A stretch of DNA of 64,000 bases from Cellulosimicrobium sp. CUA-896 (GTDB taxonomy: Bacteria > Actinomycetota > Actinomycetes > Actinomycetales > Cellulomonadaceae). Shown piece by piece: positions 10,332 to 18,151 of this stretch; position 1 is the stretch's first letter, and each line of letters starts with the position of its first letter. The stretch lies in NCBI RefSeq assembly GCF_001942335.1, contig NZ_MKKH01000015.1, positions 1 to 64,000 of the forward strand, given 5' to 3'. Both the position numbers and the translations under genes were made by a program. The notes beneath the pieces are model-generated. The model searched no databases. It saw nothing but the letters and a program-made list of their open reading frames with translations, and was not told the DNA's origin.

Positions 10332-11214
10332 CAGAGGCTCCTGTCGTCGGGGTGCCCGGCGGTGCGGGCGGGTGCGGTGAGGCCGGGGTCGAGGTGGCGG
10401 CGGATGACGCGGCGCCACGGACCGTCCGGCAGGTCGGGGCGCAGCAGCGCCAGGCCGGTGCCGTACTTGGAGATCCGCTCCGGCCGGTGGCCGTGCCGCC
10501 ACAGGAGGCGGTCGAGGGCGGACGGCGTCGACCCGCCCTTGGTCTCGACGACCACGACGTGCGGGACGGCGAGGGTGACGGCCCGTCCGGTCGGGCGGGT
10601 GGTCCCTGCCCGGTCGGTGCCGAGCCGCCACGCCAGCCCGGTGTCGACGGTGGCGCGCGCCCCGCCGTCGGGTCCCGGCAGGTGCAGGGTCGTGCGGCGG
10701 TAGCGAGAGACCAGGCCGGACTCGAGGAGGAGCCGGTCCGCGGCGGGGACGCCCTCGGCCACGAGCGCGCGGGTGACGAACGCGCCGCCGGGGCCGAGCG
10801 CCGTCGGGCACCCCGCGTGCTCCGCGCGCTGCTTGAGCGTCGTGCCACGGGCGGCCCGCGTCTTGACCTCGAGGAAGCTCTGGCCCGAGTCGAGGTAGGT
10901 CCGGGTGCGGACCTTGAACCGGCGACGGCGCCGCGTCGCGGTGAGGCGGAACGAGGCGAGGTCGGGCGTGTCGAAGTACACGGACTCGTAGCCGAACTGG
11001 CGGACGCCGTCGATCTCGAGGACCCGGGCGCCGCCCGTGCGGGCGAGCGTGTCGAGGACGGCGGTCGCGTCGTCGACCCCGAGGACGTACTTGCGGTCCA
11101 CGCGCGCCAGCAGGCCGCGGACGCCACGAGCTCGTCGAGCGCGATCCCGTCGAGCGGGTGGAGGGCCGCGCGCACGAGGTCGTGCGCGGTCGCGAGGCGG
11201 GTGGGCGCGGTCAC
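10331..11214 (-). CDS. VTC-domain protein (polyphosphate polymerase-like, TTM fold)
   Basis: The VTC domain belongs to the triphosphate tunnel fold. The expected charged motifs are present in order: VDRKYVLG, FKVRTRTY, the ExK motif in SFLEVKTR, LLESGLVSRYRRTTLHL, VVETKGG and ISKYGTGLALL. In yeast VTC4 this domain makes polyphosphate from ATP; bacterial members of these operons are poorly characterised. The GTG at 11214 overlaps the DUF4956 stop by 4 nt. A base is missing near 11124, in a run of C before LLARVDRKY. Length is about 294 aa. Confidence 0.85.
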
Positions 11215-11885
11215 GCCGAGGCCCCGACGTGGGCGCGGGCGGGCGGCGCGGGTGCGACGTCGGGCGCGGTCGGCGCCGCGGCGTCGGCCCGGCCCTCGGC
11301 CCGCGCGGTCACGCCGGAGCGACCGGACCGGCGCGCCGCACGCCCCGGGGCGCTGAAGCGCACGTCGACCCAGGTCGTGTCGTTGACGAGGTCGACCCGC
11401 TGGACGCTCACCCCGTGGACGCGCGCGCCGAGGAGCTGCTCGAGGTGCGCGACGAGTGCCTCCTCGTCGACGAGCGCCCGGTCGAGGACGATCGTCCGGC
11501 TGCGCGCGCGGCGCAGGACGCGCTGGTGGTCGGCGGCGGCCATGACGGCGACGACGAGCGCCGAGCCCGCCACGGACAGCCACCCCGTGGTGGCGCCGAG
11601 CCCGCCGAGCAGGCCGAGCGCCAGGGCCGCGAAGTAGTACGCGACCTCGGTCTGGGACAGCTCGGTCGAGCGGAGCCGGATGATCGACAGGACGCCGAAG
11701 AGGCCGAGCCCGAGCCCGGCGCCGACCGCGCTCGACGCGAGCGTCGCGGCGACGACGAGCACGCCGACGTTGACGCCGAGGTACGCCACCACGAGGTCGC
11801 GCCGGCGGTGCCGGGGGAAGTAGAGGCCGAGGGCCAGGACGGCGACCGCGACGAGGTCGACGACGTAGAGCAGGGGCTGGGACAC
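11211..11885 (-). CDS. DUF4956 integral membrane protein
   Basis: The N-terminal ~130 residues form about four membrane helices (LLYVVDLVAVAVLALGLYF; YLGVNVGVLVVAATL; GLGLGLFGVLSIIRLRS; YYFAALALGLLGGLG), with the conserved FGVLSIIRLRSTELSQTEVAYYF segment of DUF4956. A cytosolic tail follows with a ferredoxin-like part (LEQLLGARVHGVSVQRVDLVNDTTWVDVRF) and an Ala/Pro-rich end. The GTG start has GGGAG 7 nt upstream. It is the first gene of the operon with the VTC protein and the beta-helix lipoprotein. Confidence 0.85.
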   Translation of the reverse strand: MSQPLLYVVDLVAVAVLALGLYFPRHRRRDLVVAYLGVNVGVLVVAATLASSAVGAGLGLGLFGVLSIIRLRSTELSQTEVAYYFAALALGLLGGLGATTGWLSVAGSALVVAVMAAADHQRVLRRARSRTIVLDRALVDEEALVAHLEQLLGARVHGVSVQRVDLVNDTTWVDVRFSAPGRAARRSGRSGVTARAEGRADAAAPTAPDVAPAPPARAHVGASA

Positions 11886-12086
11886 GGGGCGGCTCCCGGG
11901 GCCGGGGCGCTGGGCGCCGGTGGACGGTGACAGGTCCAGGGAAGGGCCGGTGCCTATGCGTCCGCTGTGGAGGCCGCAGGGCGCGCGTATGAGTGCCGTT
12001 CACCACGCGGACCCCTCGCGTTCACCGGGGCGGACGCCGGGTGTGACGTGGACCTCGCCGGACAGCCGTGGGAGGCGGGCGGCGAG

Positions 12087-12105
12087 TGATGTTAGCCTCA
12101 CCTAA
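12087..12105 (+). promoter_or_regulatory. DtxR/IdeR-type iron box over a -10 element
   Basis: TTAGCCTCACCTAA is the core of a 19-bp site that matches the DtxR/IdeR consensus at about 16 of 19 positions. A TAGCCT -10 box (12093-12098) lies inside it, so Fe-loaded DtxR would block RNA polymerase. It sits 25 bp upstream of the siderophore-interacting protein gene. Confidence 0.85.
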
Positions 12106-12129
12106 GACGGCCATCGACGAGAGGCAGGC

Positions 12130-12968
12130 ATGTCGACCCCCACCACGCAGGCGCCCCGTCGCGCGCGCCCGCAGACGATCCTGGAGGTCCTCGAGACCTC
12201 ATGGCTCGCGCCGCACATGGTGCGCGTCGTCGCGGGCGGGCCCGGCTTCGCCTCGTTCACGACCAACGCGAGCACCGACAAGTACGTGAAGATCTTCTTC
12301 GCCAAGCCGGAGCTCAAGCTCGAACCGCCGTACGACGTCGCCGCGCTGCGCGAGACGCTCGCGCCCGAGGACCTGCCGGTCACGCGCACGTACACCGTGC
12401 GGCACGTCGACGAGGCGGCGCAACGCCTCGCGATCGACTTCGTCGTGCACGGCGACGAGGGGATCGCCGGACCGTGGGCGGCGAGCGCGCGCCCCGGTGA
12501 CCGCATCGTCTTCGCCGGCCCTGGCGGCATGTACACCCCTGACCCCACGGCGGACTGGCACCTGCTCGCCGGCGACGACTCGGCCCTGCCGGCGATCGCC
12601 GCCGCGCTCGAGGCGATGCCGCGCGACGCCGTCGGGACCGCGCTCGTCGAGGTCGCGAGGGAGGCGGACGTGCAGCCGCTCGACGCCCCGGCGGGCGTCG
12701 ACGTGCGGTGGCTGTTCCGCGGCGACGCACCCGCGGGCACGACGACGCTGCTCGCCGACGCGGTCGACGCGCTGCCGTGGCGCGCAGGCGCGTGTGCGTC
12801 TTCGCGCACGGCGAGCGCGAGGCCATGAAGGCCCTGCGCCGCGTGTTCGCCTCCCGCGGCGTGCCGCGGGAGGACCTGTCGTTGTCCGGGTACTGGGCGT
12901 ACGGACGCGCCGAGGACCGGTTCCAGGCCGAGAAGCGGCAGCCCATCGGTCAGATCTTCGAGGACTGA
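12130..12968 (+). CDS. Siderophore-interacting protein, FAD-dependent ferric-siderophore reductase
   Basis: Cytoplasmic flavoprotein of the SIP/ViuB family that reduces Fe(III)-siderophores to release iron. Visible motifs: TRTYTVRHVD (FAD binding), DFVVHGDEGIAGPWA, GDDSALPAIAAALEAMP (pyridine nucleotide side), and the C-terminal SGYWAYGRAED with KRQPIGQIFED. About 279 aa. A base is missing near 12785, between LPWRAG and RVCVFAHGERE. It lies under the DtxR box and 8 bp before the iron-binding lipoprotein gene. Confidence 0.9.
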
Positions 12969-12976
12969 GGAAGAAC

Positions 12977-14065
12977 ATGAACGCACTGACCCACCGCGGC
13001 GCCGCCGCGACCCGTCGCGCCGCCGTCGCCGGTGCCGCCGCCGTCGCGCTGCTGGCGCTCGCGGCCTGCTCCAGCGACTCGGGCGACGACGCCGGGGGCG
13101 GCGACGCCTCGCCGTCGGGCACGGAGAGCGAGGCGGCGGCCGACGCGTTCCCCGTGACCATCGACACCGCCTTCGGCGAGGTCGAGATCCCCGAGGAGCC
13201 GACGCGCGTCGTCGCGCTCGGCTGGGGCGACGCGGAGACGGCGCTCGCGCTCGGCGTGGAGCCCGTCGGGGCGAGCGACTGGCTCGCGTTCGGCGGCGAC
13301 GGCGTCGGGCCGTGGCTCGAGGACGCGTACACGGAGTCGCCGGAGATCATCGGCACGCTCGAGCCGTCGTACGAGCAGATCGCCGTGCTCGAGCCCGACG
13401 TCATCCTCGACGTGAAGTCGTCGGGCGACCCGGAGCGGTATGAGCGGCTGTCCGAGATCGCGCCCACCGTCGGCGTCCCCGAGGGCGGCGAGGCGTACCT
13501 CACGCCCATGGAGGACCAGGTCGACATGATCGCCGCCGCCCTCGGGCGCAGCGACGCCGGCGAGAAGCTGCTCGCCGAGGTCGACGACGCGTTCGCCGCC
13601 GTCCGCGAGGAGAACCCCGACTTCGAGGGCAAGACCGCCGTCATCGGCTCGTACTGGGCAGAGGGCTTCGGCGCGTACGTGTCGACCTCGAGCCGCGGCG
13701 AGTTCATGCAGTCCCTCGGGTTCGTCACCAAGCCCGAGATCGACGAGGCCGCGGGGGAGGAGTTCTCCGTCAACCTCGGCACCGAGAACCTCGACCTGCT
13801 CGACGCCGACCTCACCGTCATCCAGCCGATCGGCTTCACCGCCGCCGAGGTCGAAGAGCAGCCGCTGTTCCAGGCCGTCCCCTCCGTCGCGGACGGCCGG
13901 TACGTGGTGTTCGACGACGAGGACCTGTCCAACGCCTTCTCGCTCGGCACCCCGACCGCGGTGATCTACGCGATCGACAATGTCGTGCCGCTGTTCGCCG
14001 AGGCTCTCGGCGGCAGTGACCCGTGGCGTCGGTCGTCCCGTGAGGGCGGCCGACGCCCGCGGTGA
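12977..14065 (+). CDS. Iron-siderophore ABC transporter substrate-binding lipoprotein
   Basis: Begins MNALTHRGAAATRRAAV with a hydrophobic core and LALAACSS lipobox. The mature part fits periplasmic-binding protein class III (FecB/FepB-like): TFGEVEIPEEPTRVVALGW-type entry, PSYEQIAVLEPDVILDV and GEFMQSLGF. It should capture ferric siderophores at the cell surface; no permease or ATPase for it is in the window. It is co-transcribed with the reductase. The last ~12 residues (DPWRRSSREGGRRPR) look unlike the family, and the neighbouring frame stops at once, so a lost base near 14010 is possible. Confidence 0.87.
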   Translation: MNALTHRGAAATRRAAVAGAAAVALLALAACSSDSGDDAGGGDASPSGTESEAAADAFPVTIDTAFGEVEIPEEPTRVVALGWGDAETALALGVEPVGASDWLAFGGDGVGPWLEDAYTESPEIIGTLEPSYEQIAVLEPDVILDVKSSGDPERYERLSEIAPTVGVPEGGEAYLTPMEDQVDMIAAALGRSDAGEKLLAEVDDAFAAVREENPDFEGKTAVIGSYWAEGFGAYVSTSSRGEFMQSLGFVTKPEIDEAAGEEFSVNLGTENLDLLDADLTVIQPIGFTAAEVEEQPLFQAVPSVADGRYVVFDDEDLSNAFSLGTPTAVIYAIDNVVPLFAEALGGSDPWRRSSREGGRRPR

Positions 14066-14138
14066 GCCGCACCAGGACGCCGATTCGGTGTCCTGGGGTC
14101 GGAGCAGGTATCCTGCTTCGGCCGGGTTCACCGGCAGA

Positions 14139-14228
14139 GGTAGCGTGTCCGAGCGGCCTAAGGAGCACGCCTCGAAAGCGTGTGTGGGTGAAAGTCCACC
14201 GTGGGTTCAAATCCCACCGCTACCGCCA
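14139..14228 (+). tRNA. tRNA-Ser (CGA)
   Basis: Class II tRNA with acceptor GGTAGCG/CGCTACC, an anticodon stem-loop with CGA inside TCGAAAG, a long variable arm (GTGGGTGAAAGTCCAC), a TTCAAAT T-loop and an encoded CCA. A long terminator hairpin follows immediately. Confidence 0.96.
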
Positions 14229-14230
14229 CC

Positions 14231-14274
14231 CGAAGGGCCCCACCCGCGAGATTCCGCGGCTGTGGGGCCCTTCG
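14231..14274 (+). terminator. Rho-independent-type terminator after tRNA-Ser
   Basis: A 13-bp perfect stem (CGAAGGGCCCCAC / GTGGGGCCCTTCG) closes an 18-nt loop directly after the tRNA CCA. Confidence 0.85.
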
Positions 14275-14392
14275 TCGTACCCGGCCTTCGTCCCCACTCG
14301 CTGGGCGCGTGCCACCTCGCGGGCCAGCCGCATGACGAAGGGCGGCCCCAGAGCATTCCGGAACCGCCCTCGACTCGTCAGCCTCTCGCCGC

Positions 14393-14701
14393 TCAGCGCG
14401 ACGTCAGCTCTTTCTTGCCGTGCTGCGGCGTGTCTCGCCGGACTGCCGCGATGAGCGCAGCGAGTTCCGGGATGACCTGAGGCTCAGCATCGAGCGCTGC
14501 GTCGACCTGGTCGAGCTCTCGCGGAGTCAGCTGGATGACACGGTCACGGAGAAGGACCTCGCGGGCGTGCTCCATCGCCGCGCCGAGCACGAATGCGGAC
14601 ACGTCCTGCTGCTGTGCTGCGGCTGCCTCGCGGATCGTCGCGAGTGCTTCGGGTGAAACCCTCATGTTGAGGCGTTCGGACCGCGCGTTCGCGGTAGGCA
14701 T
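14393..14701 (-). CDS. DUF1778 (TacA-like) RHH antitoxin
   Basis: 102-aa protein with an N-terminal ribbon-helix-helix (RSERLNMRVSPEALATIREAAAAQ, then VSAFVLGAAMEHARE), typical of DUF1778 antitoxins paired with GNAT toxins. The acidic/Pro C-terminal part would wrap the toxin. Start supported by AAGGAG 5 nt before ATG at 14701. It is downstream of the toxin gene, the reverse of the usual antitoxin-first order, and has its own upstream region with four CGTAC boxes. GC and codon use are less extreme than in neighbours. Confidence 0.85.
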   Translation of the reverse strand: MPTANARSERLNMRVSPEALATIREAAAAQQQDVSAFVLGAAMEHAREVLLRDRVIQLTPRELDQVDAALDAEPQVIPELAALIAAVRRDTPQHGKKELTSR

Positions 14702-14746
14702 CTCTACTCCTTGTCGCGATGAGCCGGCGCGCTGCAGCGCGCCCGA

Positions 14747-14778
14747 CGTACGGCCATCGTACGTACCTGGTGCGTACG
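14747..14778. promoter_or_regulatory. CGTAC-box operator of the toxin-antitoxin pair
   Basis: Four CGTAC pentamers start at 14747, 14758, 14762 and 14773, giving spacings of 11, 4 and 11, symmetric about 14762. This is the expected shape for cooperative RHH-antitoxin binding. The array lies between toxin stop and antitoxin start. A separate GCGCGCTGCAGCGCGC palindrome lies closer to the antitoxin. Confidence 0.6.
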
Positions 14779-14780
14779 GA

Positions 14781-15293
14781 TCAATCGGGATCTGGAGCAG
14801 CGAAGGTCGCGCGGAGGTCCCCCGTGGTGAGGAACAGGCTGAGATCGTGATCGAGGAACCGCCGGAACCCGTGCTTGAGATAGAAGCAGGCGGCGTACTC
14901 GTGCAGAGCGTGGACGACCACGATCTCGAAGCCGACGTGGTCCGCCGCAGCCAGGAGCTTCTGCAGCGCATCGAAGAGCAGCAGGCGGCCGGCACCGTGT
15001 CCCTGGTAGTCGCGGTCGACGGCAAGGCGAGCGATGAGCATGGCCGGTACCGGGTAGCGGCGGCTACGTCCGGTGGCCGACGCGCCGTCGGCAGCCGAGA
15101 GCTCGAACGTGCGCATCGAGTAGTAGCCGGCGATGCGGCCCTGCTCCTCGTCGAGGAGGAGTGTCGTGCGGACGTTGTCCTTCTTCTCGCTCTGCCGCGC
15201 ATACCTCGCCAGCCAGGTATCGAGCTCCGGCTCGCCGCAGCTGAACGGATGGAGCTTGAGAGCCGCGGAGTCGAACGGCCGCGTGATGAGCAT
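14781..15293 (-). CDS. GNAT-family toxin (TacT-like acetyltransferase)
   Basis: About 170 aa from MLITRPFDSAALKLHPFSC. The fold matches TacT/AtaT toxins that acetylate aminoacyl-tRNA: CGEPELDTWLARYARQSEK, GYYSMRTFEL, VPAMLIARLAVDRDYQGHGAGRLLL (acetyl-CoA loop) and YLKHGFRRF. The frame stays open to 15359, but the ATG at 15293 fits the family N-terminus. It precedes its DUF1778 antitoxin by 79 bp. Confidence 0.85.
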   Translation of the reverse strand: MLITRPFDSAALKLHPFSCGEPELDTWLARYARQSEKKDNVRTTLLLDEEQGRIAGYYSMRTFELSAADGASATGRSRRYPVPAMLIARLAVDRDYQGHGAGRLLLFDALQKLLAAADHVGFEIVVVHALHEYAACFYLKHGFRRFLDHDLSLFLTTGDLRATFAAPDPD

Positions 15294-15464
15294 CCTGCAG
15301 AGTGCCTTCCGCATCGACGGGCGAGCTGCCGTGGGCACCGTAGAGGGGAGCGGTGACACTGCGGCCCGAACGAAGGTGCGCGACCTGCTCGAGGTGCACC
15401 CTGCCCCGGAGCCGGTTACCGCCGGCTGATCGGGGGCGGGTCGCCGCGGGCACGGTGCCCTCCG

Positions 15465-16079
15465 TCAGGGCGATGCCGTCCCGGCGGGCGCCGGCGAACC
15501 GTCGGCCAGCAGCGCCTGCATCGCCCGCTCGATGGAGGTGAACCGGCCCGTGGCGTTCCCCAGGTAGCCGCGGACCATCGCGCCGTCGCGCAGCATCACG
15601 ATGCGGTCCGTCGTTCCGGCCGGGTCGCGCACGCCTGCCGCGCGGACCAGGCGCAGCACCATGCCCCGGTACCAGGCGCGGTGGTCGTCGACGACGCGGC
15701 GGACCGGGTGGTCGGGGTCGCGGAACCCGCCGGCGGCGCTGAGGAACGGGCATCCGCGGAACGAGGGCGCGGACGTCTCCAGGCCGATGGCGCTCGCGAG
15801 GAGCATGAGCGCTTCCGTGCCGTTGCCGGCGGCGCGCGCGGTGAGCGACTCGACCGTCCGTCGGTCGTCGGCCGAACGGCGCTGGAGAAAGGACACCGCG
15901 AGATCGTCCTTCGACGAGAAATGCCGGTACAAGGTCATCCTGGTGGTGGACGCTCTCTCGACGACGTCCTCGATGCTCACATTCTTGATGCCGTGCTCGT
16001 AGAAGAGCTCGTCCGCCGCTTCAAGAATGCGTTTCTTCGTTGCGGACCCCCGCGGGGCGGGGGTGGCAGAAAATGTCAC
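15465..16079 (-). CDS. TetR/AcrR family regulator
   Basis: 204 aa from a GTG at 16079 with AGGAGAAGG upstream. The N-terminal HTH reads RILEAADELFYEHGIKNVSIEDVVERASTTRMTLYRHFSSKDDL. The ligand domain contains SFRGCPFLSAAGGFRDPDHPV, resembling TetR proteins of the YxaF/LmrA-like type. It is divergent from the oligopeptide operon 360 bp away. Its 5' half is visibly more AT-rich than the surroundings. Target genes are unknown. Confidence 0.88.
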   Translation of the reverse strand: MTFSATPAPRGSATKKRILEAADELFYEHGIKNVSIEDVVERASTTRMTLYRHFSSKDDLAVSFLQRRSADDRRTVESLTARAAGNGTEALMLLASAIGLETSAPSFRGCPFLSAAGGFRDPDHPVRRVVDDHRAWYRGMVLRLVRAAGVRDPAGTTDRIVMLRDGAMVRGYLGNATGRFTSIERAMQALLADGSPAPAGTASP

Positions 16080-16440
16080 AGCGGGCCTTCTCCTGGCGCA
16101 TCGAGGTCGCGTGGAAGGTGACCATAACCCCTCGTGGGCTCCCCAGGAAGACCCTGACGAACCCCTTACCAAACGGCTCGACGTGGGGTATACGCGCACG
16201 CGAGAGCGCCCGGACAAGAATGACCAGTATCGTTTCGAAGTGTTGTGTGTCGTGCGCGTAAAACGTCGATCGCGGATGGATAACAACCGCGGTCGGGGCC
16301 GAAGAATCGGGCAGGAGAGGCCCGATCCCGGACATAGCATCCCCGGGTCCACATCATCGGATCGTGACGCGCTCGACCGGATTCCGGCGGCGGTCATCCG
16401 ACGGCGGCACACCCGACGCCGCCTCGCATCGGAGGAACTC
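16080..16440. other. 361-bp intergenic tract between TetR and oligopeptide operon
   Basis: No convincing coding frame. It is lower in GC than flanking DNA, with AT-rich patches near 16215-16290. It must hold the promoters of both divergent genes, but I cannot assign -10/-35 elements with confidence. GGAGG precedes the binding-protein ATG by 5 nt. Confidence 0.5.
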
Positions 16441-18069
16441 ATGAGAAACAGGCGCTTTGCCGCGCTCACGGCCCTCGGGCTGAGCGGCGTCCTCGCTCTG
16501 ACGGCGTGCTCGTCCGGCTCGGACGACGACGCCCAGGACGCCAGCAGCAGCGGCTCGAGCACCGGCGTCGTCACCGTCAGCAACGGCGAGCCGCAGAACC
16601 CGCTGATCCCGACGATGACCAACGAGACCAACGGCTCGCTCACCGTGCAGAACATCTTCTCGGGCCTCGTGTACTACGACGCCGAGGGCGGCGTGCACAA
16701 CGAGGTCGCCGAGTCGATCGAGTCCGAGGACAACCAGGCCTGGACGATCACGATCGCGGACGGCTGGACGTTCACCGACGGCACGCCGGTCACGGCCGAG
16801 AGCTTCGCGTCCGCCTGGGACTACGGCGCCGCGCTCGACAACGCGCAGAACCTGTCGTACTTCTTCGAGCCGATCCAGGGCTTCTCGTACGACGCCAACA
16901 CCTCCCTGATCGAGGAGGGCGGCCTCGTCGTCGAGGACGAGTCCACCCTCGTGGTCAACCTGACGCAGCCGGAGTCGGACTTCCCGATCCGCCTCGGGTA
17001 CGCCGCCTTCTTCCCGCTGCCCGAGGCGTTCTTCGACGACCCGGAGGCGTTCGGCGAGGCGCCGGTCGGCAACGGCCCGTACATGCTCGAGACGTGGGAG
17101 CACGACTCGCTCATCTCGCTGGTGCCGAACCCGGACTACGCGGGCGAGCGCACCCCGGCCAACGGCGGGCTCGAGCTCATCGCGTACACCGACGAGGACT
17201 CCGCCTACAACGACCTGCTCGGCGGGCAGCTCGACATCATCAAGAACGTGCCGTCCTCGGCCTTCGCGACGTTCGAGGACGAGCTCGAGGGGCGTGCGGT
17301 CAACCAGCCCGCCGCCGTCATCCAGACCCTGACGGTCCCCGAGTGGCTTCCCGAGTTCCAGGGCGAGGCCGGCCTGCTCCGCCGGCAGGCGATCTCCCAC
17401 GCGATCGACCGGGACGAGGTCACCGAGACGATCTTCGCCGGCTCGCGGACCCCGGCGACCGACTTCACCTCGCCCGTCATCGACGGCTGGACCGAGGAGA
17501 TCCCGGGCAACGAGGTCCTCGAGTACGACGCCGACCTGGCCGCCGAGCTGTGGGGCGAGGCCGAGGCGATCGAGCCCGTCGGCGACTACACGCTGCAGAT
17601 CGCGTCGAACGCGGACTCCGACCACCAGACCTGGGTGGACGCGGTGTGCAACAACATCCGCACCGTCCTCGAGATCGGCTGCGAGTTCTTCCCGTACCCG
17701 ACGTTCGACGAGTACCTCGACGCCCGTGACTCCGGCTCCGTCCCCGGCCCGTTCCGCGGCGGCTGGCAGGCGGACTACCCGGCCATGAGCAACTTCCTCG
17801 GCCCGATCTACGGCACCGGGGCGGGCTCGAACGACGGCCAGTGGTCGAACGCCGACTTCGACGCGACCCTGACCGAGGCGAACAGCGCCGAGACCCGGAG
17901 CAGGCGGTCGAGCTGTACATGGACGCCGAGACGATCCTGTTCGAGAACCTGCCGGGCACTCCCCCTGTGGTACTCCAACGCCACCGGCGGCTGGGCCGAC
18001 ACGGTCGAGAACGTCGAGTTCGGCTGGGACTCCGACCCGATCCTCTACCAGGTCACCAAGGCCGAGTGA
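16441..18069 (+). CDS. Oligopeptide/dipeptide ABC transporter substrate-binding lipoprotein
   Basis: SBP family 5 (OppA/DppA-like) protein of 542 aa. It starts with a lipoprotein signal, LALTACSSG. Family segments include DGWTFTDGTPVTAESFASAWDY, NGPYMLETWEHD, LLRRQAISHAIDRDEV and GGWQADYPAMSNFL. Two compensating indels occur: a base lost near 17892 and one gained in a C run near 17961. Between them the true reading is DPEQAVELYMDAETILFENLP. First gene of the opp/dpp operon. Confidence 0.9.
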   Translation: MRNRRFAALTALGLSGVLALTACSSGSDDDAQDASSSGSSTGVVTVSNGEPQNPLIPTMTNETNGSLTVQNIFSGLVYYDAEGGVHNEVAESIESEDNQAWTITIADGWTFTDGTPVTAESFASAWDYGAALDNAQNLSYFFEPIQGFSYDANTSLIEEGGLVVEDESTLVVNLTQPESDFPIRLGYAAFFPLPEAFFDDPEAFGEAPVGNGPYMLETWEHDSLISLVPNPDYAGERTPANGGLELIAYTDEDSAYNDLLGGQLDIIKNVPSSAFATFEDELEGRAVNQPAAVIQTLTVPEWLPEFQGEAGLLRRQAISHAIDRDEVTETIFAGSRTPATDFTSPVIDGWTEEIPGNEVLEYDADLAAELWGEAEAIEPVGDYTLQIASNADSDHQTWVDAVCNNIRTVLEIGCEFFPYPTFDEYLDARDSGSVPGPFRGGWQADYPAMSNFLGPIYGTGAGSNDGQWSNADFDATLTEANSAETRSRRSSCTWTPRRSCSRTCRALPLWYSNATGGWADTVENVEFGWDSDPILYQVTKAE

Positions 18070-18077
18070 GGCCGGCA

Positions 18078-18109
18078 GCCACGGCGCCGGGACCTCCCGG
18101 CGCCGTGGC
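18078..18109 (+). terminator. Intra-operon hairpin between binding protein and permease
   Basis: A 15-bp perfect stem (GCCACGGCGCCGGGA and its complement, 2-nt centre) lies 9 bp after the binding-protein stop, with no T-run. It probably stabilises or partly terminates the transcript so that the binding protein is made in excess. Confidence 0.6.
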
Positions 18110-18151
18110 CGCTGCGCCCCTGGATCGTGACGACGGAAGCGACACCGCCCC

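Noticed and set aside
9223-12006. A 927-codon minus-strand frame spanning the VTC operon
   Set aside because: It joins pieces of three genes in wrong frames with Arg/Pro-rich filler; the three overlapping genes explain the region.
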